A stretch of DNA of 41,849 bases from Caldifarciminota bacterium (lineage in GTDB: Bacteria > Hydrothermota > Hydrothermia > LBFQ01), in the NCBI GenBank assembly GCA_015490465.1, contig WFXS01000122.1:1-41849 (forward strand). Direction: 5' to 3'. The notes beneath the pieces were generated by a model. That model ran no database searches. It saw only the letters and a list, made by a program, of their open reading frames with translations, and had not been told where the DNA came from. Shown here one piece after another: positions 27,002 through 36,538 of this stretch (within the stretch, counting starts at the first letter, position 1; the number at the start of each line of letters is the position of its first letter). Made by a program: the position numbers and the translations under genes.

Positions 27002-27340
27002 GTGTTCGGAGAGGATCTCAGGCGTCTTCTGGAAATATTGCGGGAAAAGGCGGGGGAGGACGTGGTCGTACTGAACATACGCCCGATCAATCCTGTCATA
27101 GGAGATTACTTCGTCATAGCTACGGGTTACACGACGGATCACCTTCTGGATATGGCGGAGGCCATACGGTCGGAGTTTGGAGGAAGGTTAGAGGGGAACG
27201 AACTCTCCTCGTGGGTTATAGTGGATCTTGGTGATATTGTCGTCCACCTGTTCCTCCCCGACGCCAGAGCCTTTTACTCCCTTGAGGATCTCTACGGTGA
27301 TGCCGAGGTACTTTACTCCGAAAGAGAGGAGGTCGTGTGA
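27002..27340 (+). CDS. rsfS: Ribosome silencing factor RsfS
   Basis: LREKAGEDVVVLNIRPINPVIGDYFVIATGYTTDHLLDMAEAI, EGNELSSWVIVDLGDIVVHLFLPDARAFYSLEDLYGDAE; GTG start. Confidence 0.92.
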   Translation: MFGEDLRRLLEILREKAGEDVVVLNIRPINPVIGDYFVIATGYTTDHLLDMAEAIRSEFGGRLEGNELSSWVIVDLGDIVVHLFLPDARAFYSLEDLYGDAEVLYSEREEVV

Positions 27341-29316
27341 AAAGGATAATAGAGTACGTTGAACGCCAGGATCCGCTTCTGGCTCTTGCCGTAATACCCA
27401 TCTCCATAACTTTCCGGGGCATCCTTGAGGGATCCTTTGAGATACTGCGAAACCTACACTTTCAATCCACACTGTTTAAGTCCTTTCTGTTCTTCTTCCT
27501 CCATCAGGGAGCGTTTTATTTTGCCGCGTTCGTATGGCTCTCCGTTATAGTCGCCCTCTTCTCCGGTAGGAATATCCTCAACACCTTTAAGTTCGTCGCC
27601 ACTTTCTCCCCTATAATCGTGCTTCCGCCCCTTGTTGATCTGCTCTTCGGAGGTGGATACAGGCTCAGGTATATCGTATCGTGGAAGGATGTGGGAGAGG
27701 TCCTGACGGGTTTCTTCAACCCCTTCGTAAAGCTCTCCGGAATAACCTACGGCATGCGTCTGGAAATCACTCTGGCCATGCTCGGTCTGGCGCTGTACGC
27801 CTACCTCTCGCGACGCAGGGTGATGGACGCCGTTCTGACCGCCATATTCACCTTCTTTACGCTCATGTTCGTCGGTTCCCTGCCCGCCGTGGTAATAGGA
27901 CTGACCGGGACACCTGACGTATTCAGGCCGGAGTTCACCTCTCTCCTCCCGGACGACACCCTCCGCTACTCTCTGTTGGAGGTGTTCGCGCTCGCCCTGG
28001 GCCTAATTGTCTTCGCCTTCATGTACAGGAGGGAGTACGCCGTAAGCGTTCTTACCCTGCGCATACAGAAGTTGCCTTTCTACCTCGTAATGGGTACGGT
28101 GGGCTTCGTACTCGGATGGAAGATAGGGGGGGAACTGTGGCCCCACCCTTTCAAGAACCCCTTTGATTACCTTGCGGTTGTAGGACTTTTACTTGGGCTT
28201 ACGTTCGCCCATCACTTCGGCGTGATGGTCAACGATTACTTTGACGTGAAGATAGACGAGGTGAACAGGAAGAGGACGCCCCTATCCTCGGGAGTCATAT
28301 CCTTTCGTGAGGCGAAGGTCACGGCGGGTGTACTGATGGCTATGGCCATGGCCACGTTCCTGTCCCTGAACTGGGACGCCTTTCTCCTCGGTCTGGCCCT
28401 ACTCGGCCTGGCATGGGTGTACTCCGCCCCTCCGATACGGACGAAGCGCATGTACCTTCTGGGAACCCTCACCCTCGCCCTGATAGCGCTCTTCTGTCAG
28501 TATACGGGCGCGTCCCTGTGGGTGATGGAGAAGACCCTTCTGGTTTATCCCCCAGAGGTGGCCCTCGCTACGGTCGTAGGGGTCACCTTCGGTTTCATGG
28601 TCAAGGACGTGGAGGACGTGGAGGGGGACAGGCGTTTCGGAGTCCGCACGAACTACACCCTTTTCGGCATAAAGGTGGGCAGGATACTCTCCGGCACCTT
28701 TACCGGTGGGGTTTTTATACTCCTTCCTCTCATTCTCGGTCTCCCGAAGGCCCTGATGTTCGCCGTTCCCCTCGGTCTGGTAGCAGGCTTCGTAGCCAGC
28801 AGGGAGAGGTTCTACGAGCATGCCCTGTGGCTGCTCTTCTTCCTACTTCTCGTACCCCTCTCGTACATGTACATCAAGAAACCTCCGAAAGCGGCGATGG
28901 AAATCGGGAGTTTACGTACGTATAACCACTACAACTACGCCGTGTGGTCCTTCCGGAAGGATACCGCCTTAGGTCGTCGGGTGTTAGACAGTTTACTTAC
29001 ACTCCTTCCCTGCGATCACAGGCTCGTTTCCCTGAAGATGAGGTACCTGCGGGATACGGATCCCGGCTCAGCCATGAGGTATTACCGGGATGTGAAAGGG
29101 AAATGCAGGTTGAACGGCGAGATAATCTACGCTGCTGCCAGCGCCGCTTTCCGTGTGGGTGATCTGGACACTTCCGAAGAACTCGCCCGTATATCCGTAA
29201 GGGCAGGGGAGATAAGGGCGTTGAGACTCCTCGCCGTGATTTACAAAAGGAAGGGAATGCTCTACGAGGCCTCGTTGTACGAAAGGCGCTTCAGAAGACT
29301 CGCTCCTAAGATGTAA
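27337..29316 (+). CDS. Yip1-like + UbiA prenyltransferase-like + TPR-like fusion
   Basis: N-terminal multi-TM domain; MVNDYFDVKIDEVNRKRTPLSSGVIS and MVKDVEDVEGDRRFGVRT Asp-rich motifs; C-terminal helical repeats; GTG start. Confidence 0.7.
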   Translation: MKRIIEYVERQDPLLALAVIPISITFRGILEGSFEILRNLHFQSTLFKSFLFFFLHQGAFYFAAFVWLSVIVALFSGRNILNTFKFVATFSPIIVLPPLVDLLFGGGYRLRYIVSWKDVGEVLTGFFNPFVKLSGITYGMRLEITLAMLGLALYAYLSRRRVMDAVLTAIFTFFTLMFVGSLPAVVIGLTGTPDVFRPEFTSLLPDDTLRYSLLEVFALALGLIVFAFMYRREYAVSVLTLRIQKLPFYLVMGTVGFVLGWKIGGELWPHPFKNPFDYLAVVGLLLGLTFAHHFGVMVNDYFDVKIDEVNRKRTPLSSGVISFREAKVTAGVLMAMAMATFLSLNWDAFLLGLALLGLAWVYSAPPIRTKRMYLLGTLTLALIALFCQYTGASLWVMEKTLLVYPPEVALATVVGVTFGFMVKDVEDVEGDRRFGVRTNYTLFGIKVGRILSGTFTGGVFILLPLILGLPKALMFAVPLGLVAGFVASRERFYEHALWLLFFLLLVPLSYMYIKKPPKAAMEIGSLRTYNHYNYAVWSFRKDTALGRRVLDSLLTLLPCDHRLVSLKMRYLRDTDPGSAMRYYRDVKGKCRLNGEIIYAAASAAFRVGDLDTSEELARISVRAGEIRALRLLAVIYKRKGMLYEASLYERRFRRLAPKM

Positions 29317-29343
29317 CGATTATTCCCACCGTATAATTCCGGC

Positions 29344-30057
29344 ATGTTAGTATTGTTTATTAACTACTCGTCCATACCCCCGGAGGGCTACGCGGGGGAT
29401 CCACCCAACAACCGCTACTGTACCTCGTGCCATACCGGATCCCTTAACTCAGGTCCGGGCTGGGTGACAGTCAGGGGGCTTCCCGCCACATACGATCCGG
29501 CTACTACTTACACTCTGACGCTGGTGGTTTACGACACCACCGCCGCCCGCTTTGGCTGTGAGATGGTGGCCAAAGATACGACCGGAAACGTGGTGGGAAG
29601 TTTTACGCCCGTTGGACCTAACACGACGGTGACATCGGGTGGTTACGCCGTACACGAGAACGCCCCCTACGCCGTAGACAGCTTCGCCTTCGTCTTTGAG
29701 TACACCACACCGGACGCGTCCACCTACTCCGGTCCAATCGTGATATACGCCGTAGGAAACGCTGCAGATGGAAACGGTAGTACGCTGGGTGATAACGTCT
29801 ATTCCTTCGTGGATACCCTGCTCTCAACCACGGACGTGTCCGAAGTAGTCAGGGCGGGTGGAGTGATGCTGAATGGTCGGATCCTGACCGTAGAGGCCAG
29901 AGGGGAGGTCGTGGACGTAAAGTTGTACGGTAAGGACGGCAGGATGAAGAGGGTGTTCACGGGTATAGTTTTCGGAAGGAGGAGTATACATCTCAAAGAC
30001 GGAGGCGTACTCGTCGTAAAGATGGGGAAGAGGGTCAGAGTGTTCAAGGTCCTATGA
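29344..30057 (+). CDS. CxxCH-containing choice-of-anchor-V-like protein with possible T9SS-type C-terminal domain
   Basis: IPPEGYAGDPPNNRYCTSCHTGSLNSGPGWVTV; C-terminus VVDVKLYGKDGRMKRVFTG...IHLKDGGVLVVKMGKRVRVFKVL. Confidence 0.6.
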   Translation: MLVLFINYSSIPPEGYAGDPPNNRYCTSCHTGSLNSGPGWVTVRGLPATYDPATTYTLTLVVYDTTAARFGCEMVAKDTTGNVVGSFTPVGPNTTVTSGGYAVHENAPYAVDSFAFVFEYTTPDASTYSGPIVIYAVGNAADGNGSTLGDNVYSFVDTLLSTTDVSEVVRAGGVMLNGRILTVEARGEVVDVKLYGKDGRMKRVFTGIVFGRRSIHLKDGGVLVVKMGKRVRVFKVL

Positions 30058-30707
30058 GGATCCTCATAACGGCGAGCAAGAGGGAGAAGGCCAAGAACTA
30101 CGTCAATTACTTCTCACCCCTCGGTGAAGTGGACGTTATAACGCCGGAGGAGGCCCGGATGCCGGAGTTTGATTTCTTAGTTCTATCCGGGGGTGAGGAC
30201 GTACATCCGAAATACTACGGCGAGGAGATAAGGTACCCCGACCTCGTGGAGGTGAACGAGGGGCGGGACAGGATGGAGCTTACCCTTATCGGTCGCGCTC
30301 TCCAGAGGAGGAGGCCCGTGGTCGGTATATGCAGGGGCATTCAGATCCTTACCGTATTCCTCGGAGGACGCCTGTATCAGGATCTCGGTATGGAGGGGTT
30401 CAACGCCGGAATGCACAGAGTGAAGGAAGGGGACGCCTACCATCCCGTGAAGTTCTTTGGCGAATTCAGGGAGATTTTCGGGGAAAGTGGTGAGGTGAAC
30501 AGCCGCCACCATCAGGGGATAAAGGATCTTCCGGCCGCTCCTCCGGATCTCGTGGTGTTAGCACGGTCGGACGATGGCCTGATAGAGGCCTTCCGGTCGG
30601 AGAGTCTGAGGGTCCTGGCCGTTCAGTGGCACCCGGAGAGGCACCGCAGTCCCATTTCGGAAAGGCTCCTTGAGTACGTCCGGGAGTTCATAGGGCGTAC
30701 GGAGTAA
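30054..30707 (+). CDS. Class I glutamine amidotransferase, peptidase C26 (gamma-glutamyl-GABA hydrolase-like)
   Basis: LVLSGGEDVHPKYYGE, RDRMELTLIGRALQRRRPVVGICRGIQILTVFLGG, VNSRHHQGIKDLP, LAVQWHPERH. Confidence 0.92.
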   Translation: MRILITASKREKAKNYVNYFSPLGEVDVITPEEARMPEFDFLVLSGGEDVHPKYYGEEIRYPDLVEVNEGRDRMELTLIGRALQRRRPVVGICRGIQILTVFLGGRLYQDLGMEGFNAGMHRVKEGDAYHPVKFFGEFREIFGESGEVNSRHHQGIKDLPAAPPDLVVLARSDDGLIEAFRSESLRVLAVQWHPERHRSPISERLLEYVREFIGRTE

Positions 30708-30741
30708 GGAACCCACCGGCCTTATAATATACACCTCAGGC

Positions 30742-30815
30742 GCGCCCGTAGCTCAATAGGATAGAGCACCTGGCTACGGACCAGGAGGTTGGGGGTTCGA
30801 GTCCCTCCGGGCGCG
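30742..30815 (+). tRNA. tRNA-Arg (ACG anticodon), CCA not encoded
   Basis: GCGCCCG/CGGGCGC acceptor, anticodon arm CCTGG CTACGGA CCAGG, T-arm GGGGG TTCGAGT CCCTC, discriminator G; TATAAT at 30723-30728; T-run after. Confidence 0.97.
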
Positions 30816-30847
30816 TTTTTTCGGGTGGTTTAGAACACGTCAGCCCT

Positions 30848-31495
30848 CTATTTTAGGAACGTACCTATGCTTACATGTCCACGTCTTACCTTGAGTCTAT
30901 ACTCATACCACAGAACTCTGCTGTCCATAATGAGAGAGACGCTTGCAAAGTACTTCCCATGATGGAGAGATAGATCGGCCAGGTAATAGCAGAAAAATAT
31001 CCTGCATCCGAATCTGTATCCGTGTCCTCCTATCCCCATACCGATAGATAACACCTCGGGATAACCGAATCCCATAACCGCTTTCATAACATCTGTGTAT
31101 ATAACTCTCTCAAAGTAGGAGCTTCCGAAAAACGTAGATAGGTGCAGATCCGCACCAATTCTGACTGCTCTGGTATGGGATGCGACCTTTAGACCGACCC
31201 CTATCCCCGGCATTACGTCCGTTCCCGTCTTATCGCCCGAATACCACCTGAGAGTTCCTGAAAGGTTAAGATAAGGTTCAACGTCAACGAGAGGTCTTAT
31301 GAACAGAGACCTTTCTATGAGGTATACCGGGTTGTATCCAAGTTTTACGTTTACCTGAGTCCCCCATTTCTGGTACACTCTACCGTATATCTCGTCTCTT
31401 CCCACGAATCCGGATACACCGGCTACAACATTTATCCCATCTCTTACAAAAGACCCATCGTAAATAGGTGCTGAGGGATATATGAAGTAGAACAT
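30848..31495 (-). CDS. Hypothetical beta-barrel-like protein, possibly N-terminally truncated
   Basis: Strand-rich sequence with alternating hydrophobic residues, no recognizable signal peptide. Confidence 0.45.
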   Translation of the reverse strand: MFYFIYPSAPIYDGSFVRDGINVVAGVSGFVGRDEIYGRVYQKWGTQVNVKLGYNPVYLIERSLFIRPLVDVEPYLNLSGTLRWYSGDKTGTDVMPGIGVGLKVASHTRAVRIGADLHLSTFFGSSYFERVIYTDVMKAVMGFGYPEVLSIGMGIGGHGYRFGCRIFFCYYLADLSLHHGKYFASVSLIMDSRVLWYEYRLKVRRGHVSIGTFLK

Positions 31496-31750
31496 AACGG
31501 GGAAAGTGTAAGGCAGAAGCCCGTACTACATGCGGATCCTTGGCGTTAAATATTAGGAACCCTTTACGCTGTACCTCTTTCGTTAGTAATAGACGGACAA
31601 AACTTTAAGCCTGGTCCTCTCTACGCAAACCGGCGCCCTATTCTGTATTCCTCTTATCAAAAACCCTTTCAGGCGTAGATTAAGGGAATTAGCCCTGGCA
31701 GATACACAGTCCACAACTCCAAAGTATACGTAATAACCGGGATAAGTTTA

Positions 31751-32848
31751 TCAAATCCTCCCCAATATTGCCCTTATCCGGTAGGCGCTCCTAATGGCGT
31801 TAATTCTAGCCTCCACTACCTTCAGCCTCACCTGAAGCAGGTCGTTCTCAGTGAAAAGGTAGTCCGTGGTACCCGTAGCGGTCGTCCTGTACCTGTCAAA
31901 CTCCGACCTGTACGCCGCCTCAAGCTCCCGCAGGGCCTCCTTCAATCTCCTCTCCCTCTCAAGGTTGGACAGGTACCTGCTGTACTCGGACGAGATCAGA
32001 GCCTTCAGCCGGGAGGTCTGACCCTCGTACCGAAGGTTTGCACCCTCGTACTTCCTTGAGTACTCCTTCAGGTTGCCGAAGTAGGCGGGGAGCCACAGGG
32101 GAACGACGAGGGAGAGCGAGAAAGAAAGCCGGCCGTCCGCGTAAAGCACGCCGGGGGCAACGGTGGGGACGAGGGAGAACAAGGCGGCCCTCTTTTTGAG
32201 GTTGGCCGCCTTCCTCTCGTACTCAAGACGGCTTATAAGCGGTGAGGAGAGGACTTCCCTCTCCAGCTCCTCAAGGGGCGGTAGGGAGTCAAGTTCGGGC
32301 ATGGAAAGGGTGTCTATATCCCTGCCGTAGAAGTAGCGGAGCATATCCCTCCTGGCCCGTAGTTCCGCCTCGGCCGTCTCCAGGTCCGCCTCAACCGTCC
32401 TTATGCGGGCGATTATGCGGCTTAGGGAACTCCTGTCGGCCTTGCCCGTCCTGTAAAGTTCTCTGACGCTTTTTTCGGCGGCTTTGAGGTTCTTTAGTAT
32501 CTCCTTCAGGATACGCACCTTCTCACTCAAGAAGTACGCGTCTAAATAGGTGTCTATGGCCTCAAGGAGGAAGGCGTTCTCAAAGCCCACGTACTCCCAC
32601 ATCTTCGCCCTCTCCTCCTCCCTCGCGGCCAGAGCGTTGAAGGGCCAGGATAGGGGAAGGGGCTGGTTTATGGAGAGCGCCCCCGGCATGAACATGGCGT
32701 TGTAGGTCAGGGTGGGCTGCGGTGGGAAGAGGGACTTCAGGCTTCTGCCGGAGTAGGACTCTGCCATCTTACGGGCGGAGAGGACGTCCGGGTGCTTCCG
32801 GACCTCTTTGAGGTATTCCTGCAGGGTTATTCCGAGAAGAAGTATCAT
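31751..32848 (-). CDS. TolC/CusC-like outer membrane efflux protein
   Basis: Long amphipathic helices, ARKMAESYSGRSLKSLFPPQPTLTYNAMF, LSFSLSLVVPLWLPAYFGNLKEYSRKYEGANLRYEGQTSRLKALISSEYSRYL; adjacent to CusA. Confidence 0.85.
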   Translation of the reverse strand: MILLLGITLQEYLKEVRKHPDVLSARKMAESYSGRSLKSLFPPQPTLTYNAMFMPGALSINQPLPLSWPFNALAAREEERAKMWEYVGFENAFLLEAIDTYLDAYFLSEKVRILKEILKNLKAAEKSVRELYRTGKADRSSLSRIIARIRTVEADLETAEAELRARRDMLRYFYGRDIDTLSMPELDSLPPLEELEREVLSSPLISRLEYERKAANLKKRAALFSLVPTVAPGVLYADGRLSFSLSLVVPLWLPAYFGNLKEYSRKYEGANLRYEGQTSRLKALISSEYSRYLSNLERERRLKEALRELEAAYRSEFDRYRTTATGTTDYLFTENDLLQVRLKVVEARINAIRSAYRIRAILGRI

Positions 32849-35800
32849 CTCACCCTCCCGTATACGACCTTATAGACCGCGGGCAGGACGATTAGAACGA
32901 GTATAAGGGCGAAGAATACCCCTCCTATCATGGGAGCGACGAGCCTCTTCATAACCCTCGCCCCTATCTCCGTCTCAAACATTATTGGCAGGAGGGAGAA
33001 GAATATCGTCATGGCCGTCATAACCTTGGGCCTTAGCCTCTTGAGGGCGCCCTCGTGTATCCCCTCTATGGGGTTGTCCGGGTGGTTCTTCAAGCCTATG
33101 TCCATAAACGTGAGCATTATAACCGCAAGCTCCGCCGCCAGGCCGAGGAGGGCTATGACACCCACCCAGGCCGCCACCGACATCTTGTAGCCGAGGAGGT
33201 ACATGAGGCCGAAGGCCCCGAAGAGGGTGAATGGAATGGAGAGGAGGACGAGGGCGGACTTGAAGAAGGACCGAAAGTTCATGTAGAGCAGTATGAAGAT
33301 GGAGAGGATGGCCAAGGGAAGTATGAGGCGCATCATGCGGGAGGCCCTCTGGAGGCTCTCGTACTGGCCGGAGAAGACGTAGGCGTATCCGGGGGGAAGT
33401 TTCAGCTTCTCTTTTATCTCTCCCTTCGCCCTCTCAACGTACTCGCTAAGACCCACGTCAGGCTTGGGTACGACGTAGACGTAGGAGGCGACGAGGCCGT
33501 TGTCGCTCTTTATGACGGCCGGACCCTCCGATATCCTTATATCCGCCACATCACCGAGGGATACCACAGCCCCCGTGGGGGTCCTGAACTCAAGGTTGGC
33601 TATGTCCTCTATCCGGCTGCGGAAGTCCCTCGCCAGCCTCACCCTTATGGGGTACCTCTCCCTCCCCTCAACCGAGTAGGAGAGGGGCATACCCCCGAAG
33701 AGCCTCGCCACCGTCTCCGTTATGTCCGACACGTTAAGGCCGTAGGCCGGGAGGACGTCCCTCTTCGGCTCTATATCCACGTACAGCATCCTTGAGGACC
33801 TGTCCGCAAAGGCCGTCTGGGTTATCTCAAGGCCGCTCAAGATCCTCTCAACCTCAACGGCGAGGCTCTCAACCCTCTGGGGGTCGTCCCCAAGGACCTT
33901 TACGCCGACGGGCGTCCTTATACCGGTGGAGAGCATATCCACCCTTATCCTTATGGGCATCCCCCACGTGTTCACCCATCCGGGGAACTGTACCTTTGAG
34001 TTGAGTTCGGCGATTATCTTCTCTATGGTCATTCCGGGCCTCCACTCCTTCCTGGGCTTCAGAAGGATCGTCGTCTCTATCATGGAGAGGGGAGCGGGGT
34101 CGGTTGAGGTCTCCGCCCGTCCTATCTTGCCGAAGACCCTCTCCACCTCCGGGACGCTCTTTATTATGGAATCCTGCTTCCGGAGTATCTCAAAGCCCTT
34201 ATCAAGGGGTACGCCGGCGACGGAGGAGGGCATGTAGAGGATGGAACCCTCGTTTATGGGGGGCATGAACTCGGAGGGAAGCCTGCGGAGGATGAAGAAG
34301 GAGAGGACGCTCAAAATAATGGCAACGCCTATTATGGGGTAGGGGAAACGGATGGAGAGGTTGAAGATAGGCTCGTAGGCCTTCATAAGGAGGCGGTTTA
34401 TGGGGTTTTCGCTCTCCGGCTTTACCCTGTTCGGTATCATGAGGAGTATCAGGACGGGCATGAGGGTTATGGAGAGGAGGGAGGCGACGGCCATGGTCAG
34501 GGTCTTGGTGAAGGCGAGGGGTCTGAAGAGCCTGCCCTCTTCGCCGGTGAGGGCGAACACCGGCAGGAAGGATATCGTGATTATCAGCAGGGAGAAGAAG
34601 AGGGAGGGTGCCACTTCGGACAGGGCCTTCTGGAGGATCTCCAACTTCTCGCTGAAGTTCTTCGGCTGTCGCTCCTCAAGGTGCTTGAAGGCGTTCTCAA
34701 CCATCACTATGCCGGCGTCTATCATTACGCCGATACTGAGGGCCATCCCTCCGAGGCTCATTACGTTAGTGGTTATCCTCAGGAAGTACATGAAGATGTA
34801 CGGGATGATCAGGGCGAGGGGGAGGAAGACGACTATGGGGGCGGACCCTCTTAGGGTGAAGAGGAAGATGGCCACAACTATGAGGACGATAACGGACTCC
34901 TTTATCAGGGTCTTTACGAGGGTCTTGACGGCCTCCTTTACGAGTTCGCTCCTGTCGTACGTGATCACTACCTCAACGCCCTCCGGGAAGGAGACCTCCT
35001 TGAGTTTCTCCTTTACGTTGTCTATGACCCTCAGGGCGTTCTCGCCGTTCCTCATTACAACTATTCCGCCCACCACCTCACCCTTGCCGTCAAGGTCGGC
35101 CATCCCTTCCGTCAGGGCGGCCCCCCTCTGGACGACGGCCACGTCCCCTAATTTCACGCTGGCACCCGTCCCCGGGTCCGTCTTCAGGACAGCCCTTTTA
35201 AGGTCTTCAACGCCCCGAATGTATCCCAAAGCCCGGATTATGTAGTACCTCTCCGACACCTCTACGACCCTTCCGCCGCTCTGGGCGTTGGCCTTCCTAA
35301 CGGCCTTTAAGACGTCGTTTAGGGTAAGGCCGTACTGCCTCAACTTGTGCGGGTCTATGTCTATCTGGTACTCCTTCAGATAGCCTCCAACGGGGGCTAC
35401 TTCCGCCACGCCGTCGGCCTCAAGGAGGAGGTACCTAAGGTAGAAGTCGTTGAAGGACCGCAGGGATGCGAGGTCGTGCCTTCCGGAGGTATCCACTAAG
35501 GCGTACATGAACACCCATCCGAGGGCCGTGGCGTCCGGACCCAGTTTCACCTGCGCCCCCTCCGGTAGGGTTATGCCGGATAGGTACTCCAAGACCCGGC
35601 TCCTCGCCCAGTACATGTCCGTCCCGTCCTCAAATATGACGTAGATGAGGGACTTGTTGGGCATTGAGAAGCCCCTAACGGCCTTGGTCCTGGGGACGGA
35701 GAGCATAGCCGAGACGAGGGGGTAGGTTATCTGGTCCTCAACGGTTGAGGGGTCCTGCCCGTCCCACCTCACCTCTATTATCACCTGCGTGTCCGATATG

Positions 35801-35919
35801 TCCGGTATGGCGTCAAGGGGGGTCCGCACCATCAGGACCACCCCCAAGAGGACGGTAAAGGCCACCGTAAATAGGGTCAAAAAGGGATTCCTTAGGACCC
35901 AACCTATGAACCTATCCAT
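32845..35919 (-). CDS. cusA: CusA/CzcA heavy-metal RND efflux pump (HME, Cu/Ag type likely)
   Basis: MDRFIGWVLRNPFLTL, PDAIPDISDTQVI, VVMRNGENALRVI, SLGGMALSIGVMIDAGIVMVENAFKHLE, WGMPIRIRVDMLSTGIRTPVGVKVLG. Confidence 0.95.
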   Translation of the reverse strand: MDRFIGWVLRNPFLTLFTVAFTVLLGVVLMVRTPLDAIPDISDTQVIIEVRWDGQDPSTVEDQITYPLVSAMLSVPRTKAVRGFSMPNKSLIYVIFEDGTDMYWARSRVLEYLSGITLPEGAQVKLGPDATALGWVFMYALVDTSGRHDLASLRSFNDFYLRYLLLEADGVAEVAPVGGYLKEYQIDIDPHKLRQYGLTLNDVLKAVRKANAQSGGRVVEVSERYYIIRALGYIRGVEDLKRAVLKTDPGTGASVKLGDVAVVQRGAALTEGMADLDGKGEVVGGIVVMRNGENALRVIDNVKEKLKEVSFPEGVEVVITYDRSELVKEAVKTLVKTLIKESVIVLIVVAIFLFTLRGSAPIVVFLPLALIIPYIFMYFLRITTNVMSLGGMALSIGVMIDAGIVMVENAFKHLEERQPKNFSEKLEILQKALSEVAPSLFFSLLIITISFLPVFALTGEEGRLFRPLAFTKTLTMAVASLLSITLMPVLILLMIPNRVKPESENPINRLLMKAYEPIFNLSIRFPYPIIGVAIILSVLSFFILRRLPSEFMPPINEGSILYMPSSVAGVPLDKGFEILRKQDSIIKSVPEVERVFGKIGRAETSTDPAPLSMIETTILLKPRKEWRPGMTIEKIIAELNSKVQFPGWVNTWGMPIRIRVDMLSTGIRTPVGVKVLGDDPQRVESLAVEVERILSGLEITQTAFADRSSRMLYVDIEPKRDVLPAYGLNVSDITETVARLFGGMPLSYSVEGRERYPIRVRLARDFRSRIEDIANLEFRTPTGAVVSLGDVADIRISEGPAVIKSDNGLVASYVYVVPKPDVGLSEYVERAKGEIKEKLKLPPGYAYVFSGQYESLQRASRMMRLILPLAILSIFILLYMNFRSFFKSALVLLSIPFTLFGAFGLMYLLGYKMSVAAWVGVIALLGLAAELAVIMLTFMDIGLKNHPDNPIEGIHEGALKRLRPKVMTAMTIFFSLLPIMFETEIGARVMKRLVAPMIGGVFFALILVLIVLPAVYKVVYGRVR

Positions 35920-36538
35920 CCTTGCCCTCCAGTATCGCCCCTACCAAAGGGGGAACCCAGCACAGGTTGGCTGCGATGGTCTCAAGGGAGACGAGTATCT
36001 GGGTCGTGGGTGAGAAGCCGAGCAGACGGGCAGTCAGGAGTCCTATGGGGACTATGAGGATTATCAGCAAACTCGCTACGGAGACGGGGTTCTGTAGGTA
36101 TCTTACGAGGCCGGGGAGGATTCCCCCCTCACCACGGGCGAAAAATAGGAACATGGATAGAGTGGCGCCTATCTGGTCGCCCATGGCGTAGAGGTAGGGT
36201 ACGTAGAAACTCTTCCACGAGTACATGTTTATCCCGGCGAGCCTACTTCCCCAATCAACCACCCACGGTAGGGCTATGCCCAGGAACTTACCCCAGCCGT
36301 AGGCTTCGGCGAGGGAGCCGGCCCCTCCGAGGAGCCTGTTCTTTATAGCGAAGATCCCCTCAAATATGCTCTCCCCCTCACCGGCGAACGTGCGCACAAT
36401 CCACTCGCCTATCGGGTTCCTCTGAAGGTTGAAGGTGTCAAGGATGTAGGCGGATACGAGGCTAAGGGCGTATCCACCCAACGTAAAGAGTAGGAGTTCC
36501 CTGAAGCCTTCCCTCTCTTCCCTTTCAGTGTCCGGCAT
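35912..36538 (-). CDS. Unknown multi-pass membrane protein inside the Cus operon
   Basis: Four or so hydrophobic segments; GGAGG-rich SD before ATG 36538; overlaps both cusB and cusA. Confidence 0.7.
   Translation of the reverse strand: MPDTEREEREGFRELLLFTLGGYALSLVSAYILDTFNLQRNPIGEWIVRTFAGEGESIFEGIFAIKNRLLGGAGSLAEAYGWGKFLGIALPWVVDWGSRLAGINMYSWKSFYVPYLYAMGDQIGATLSMFLFFARGEGGILPGLVRYLQNPVSVASLLIILIVPIGLLTARLLGFSPTTQILVSLETIAANLCWVPPLVGAILEGKDG

Noticed and set aside
6309-34237. Many antisense ORFs over 60 aa opposite housekeeping genes (e.g. 33055-33795, 34400-35245, 32242-32466)
   Set aside because: GC-rich shadow ORFs opposite clearly identified proteins; no independent family or promoter support.
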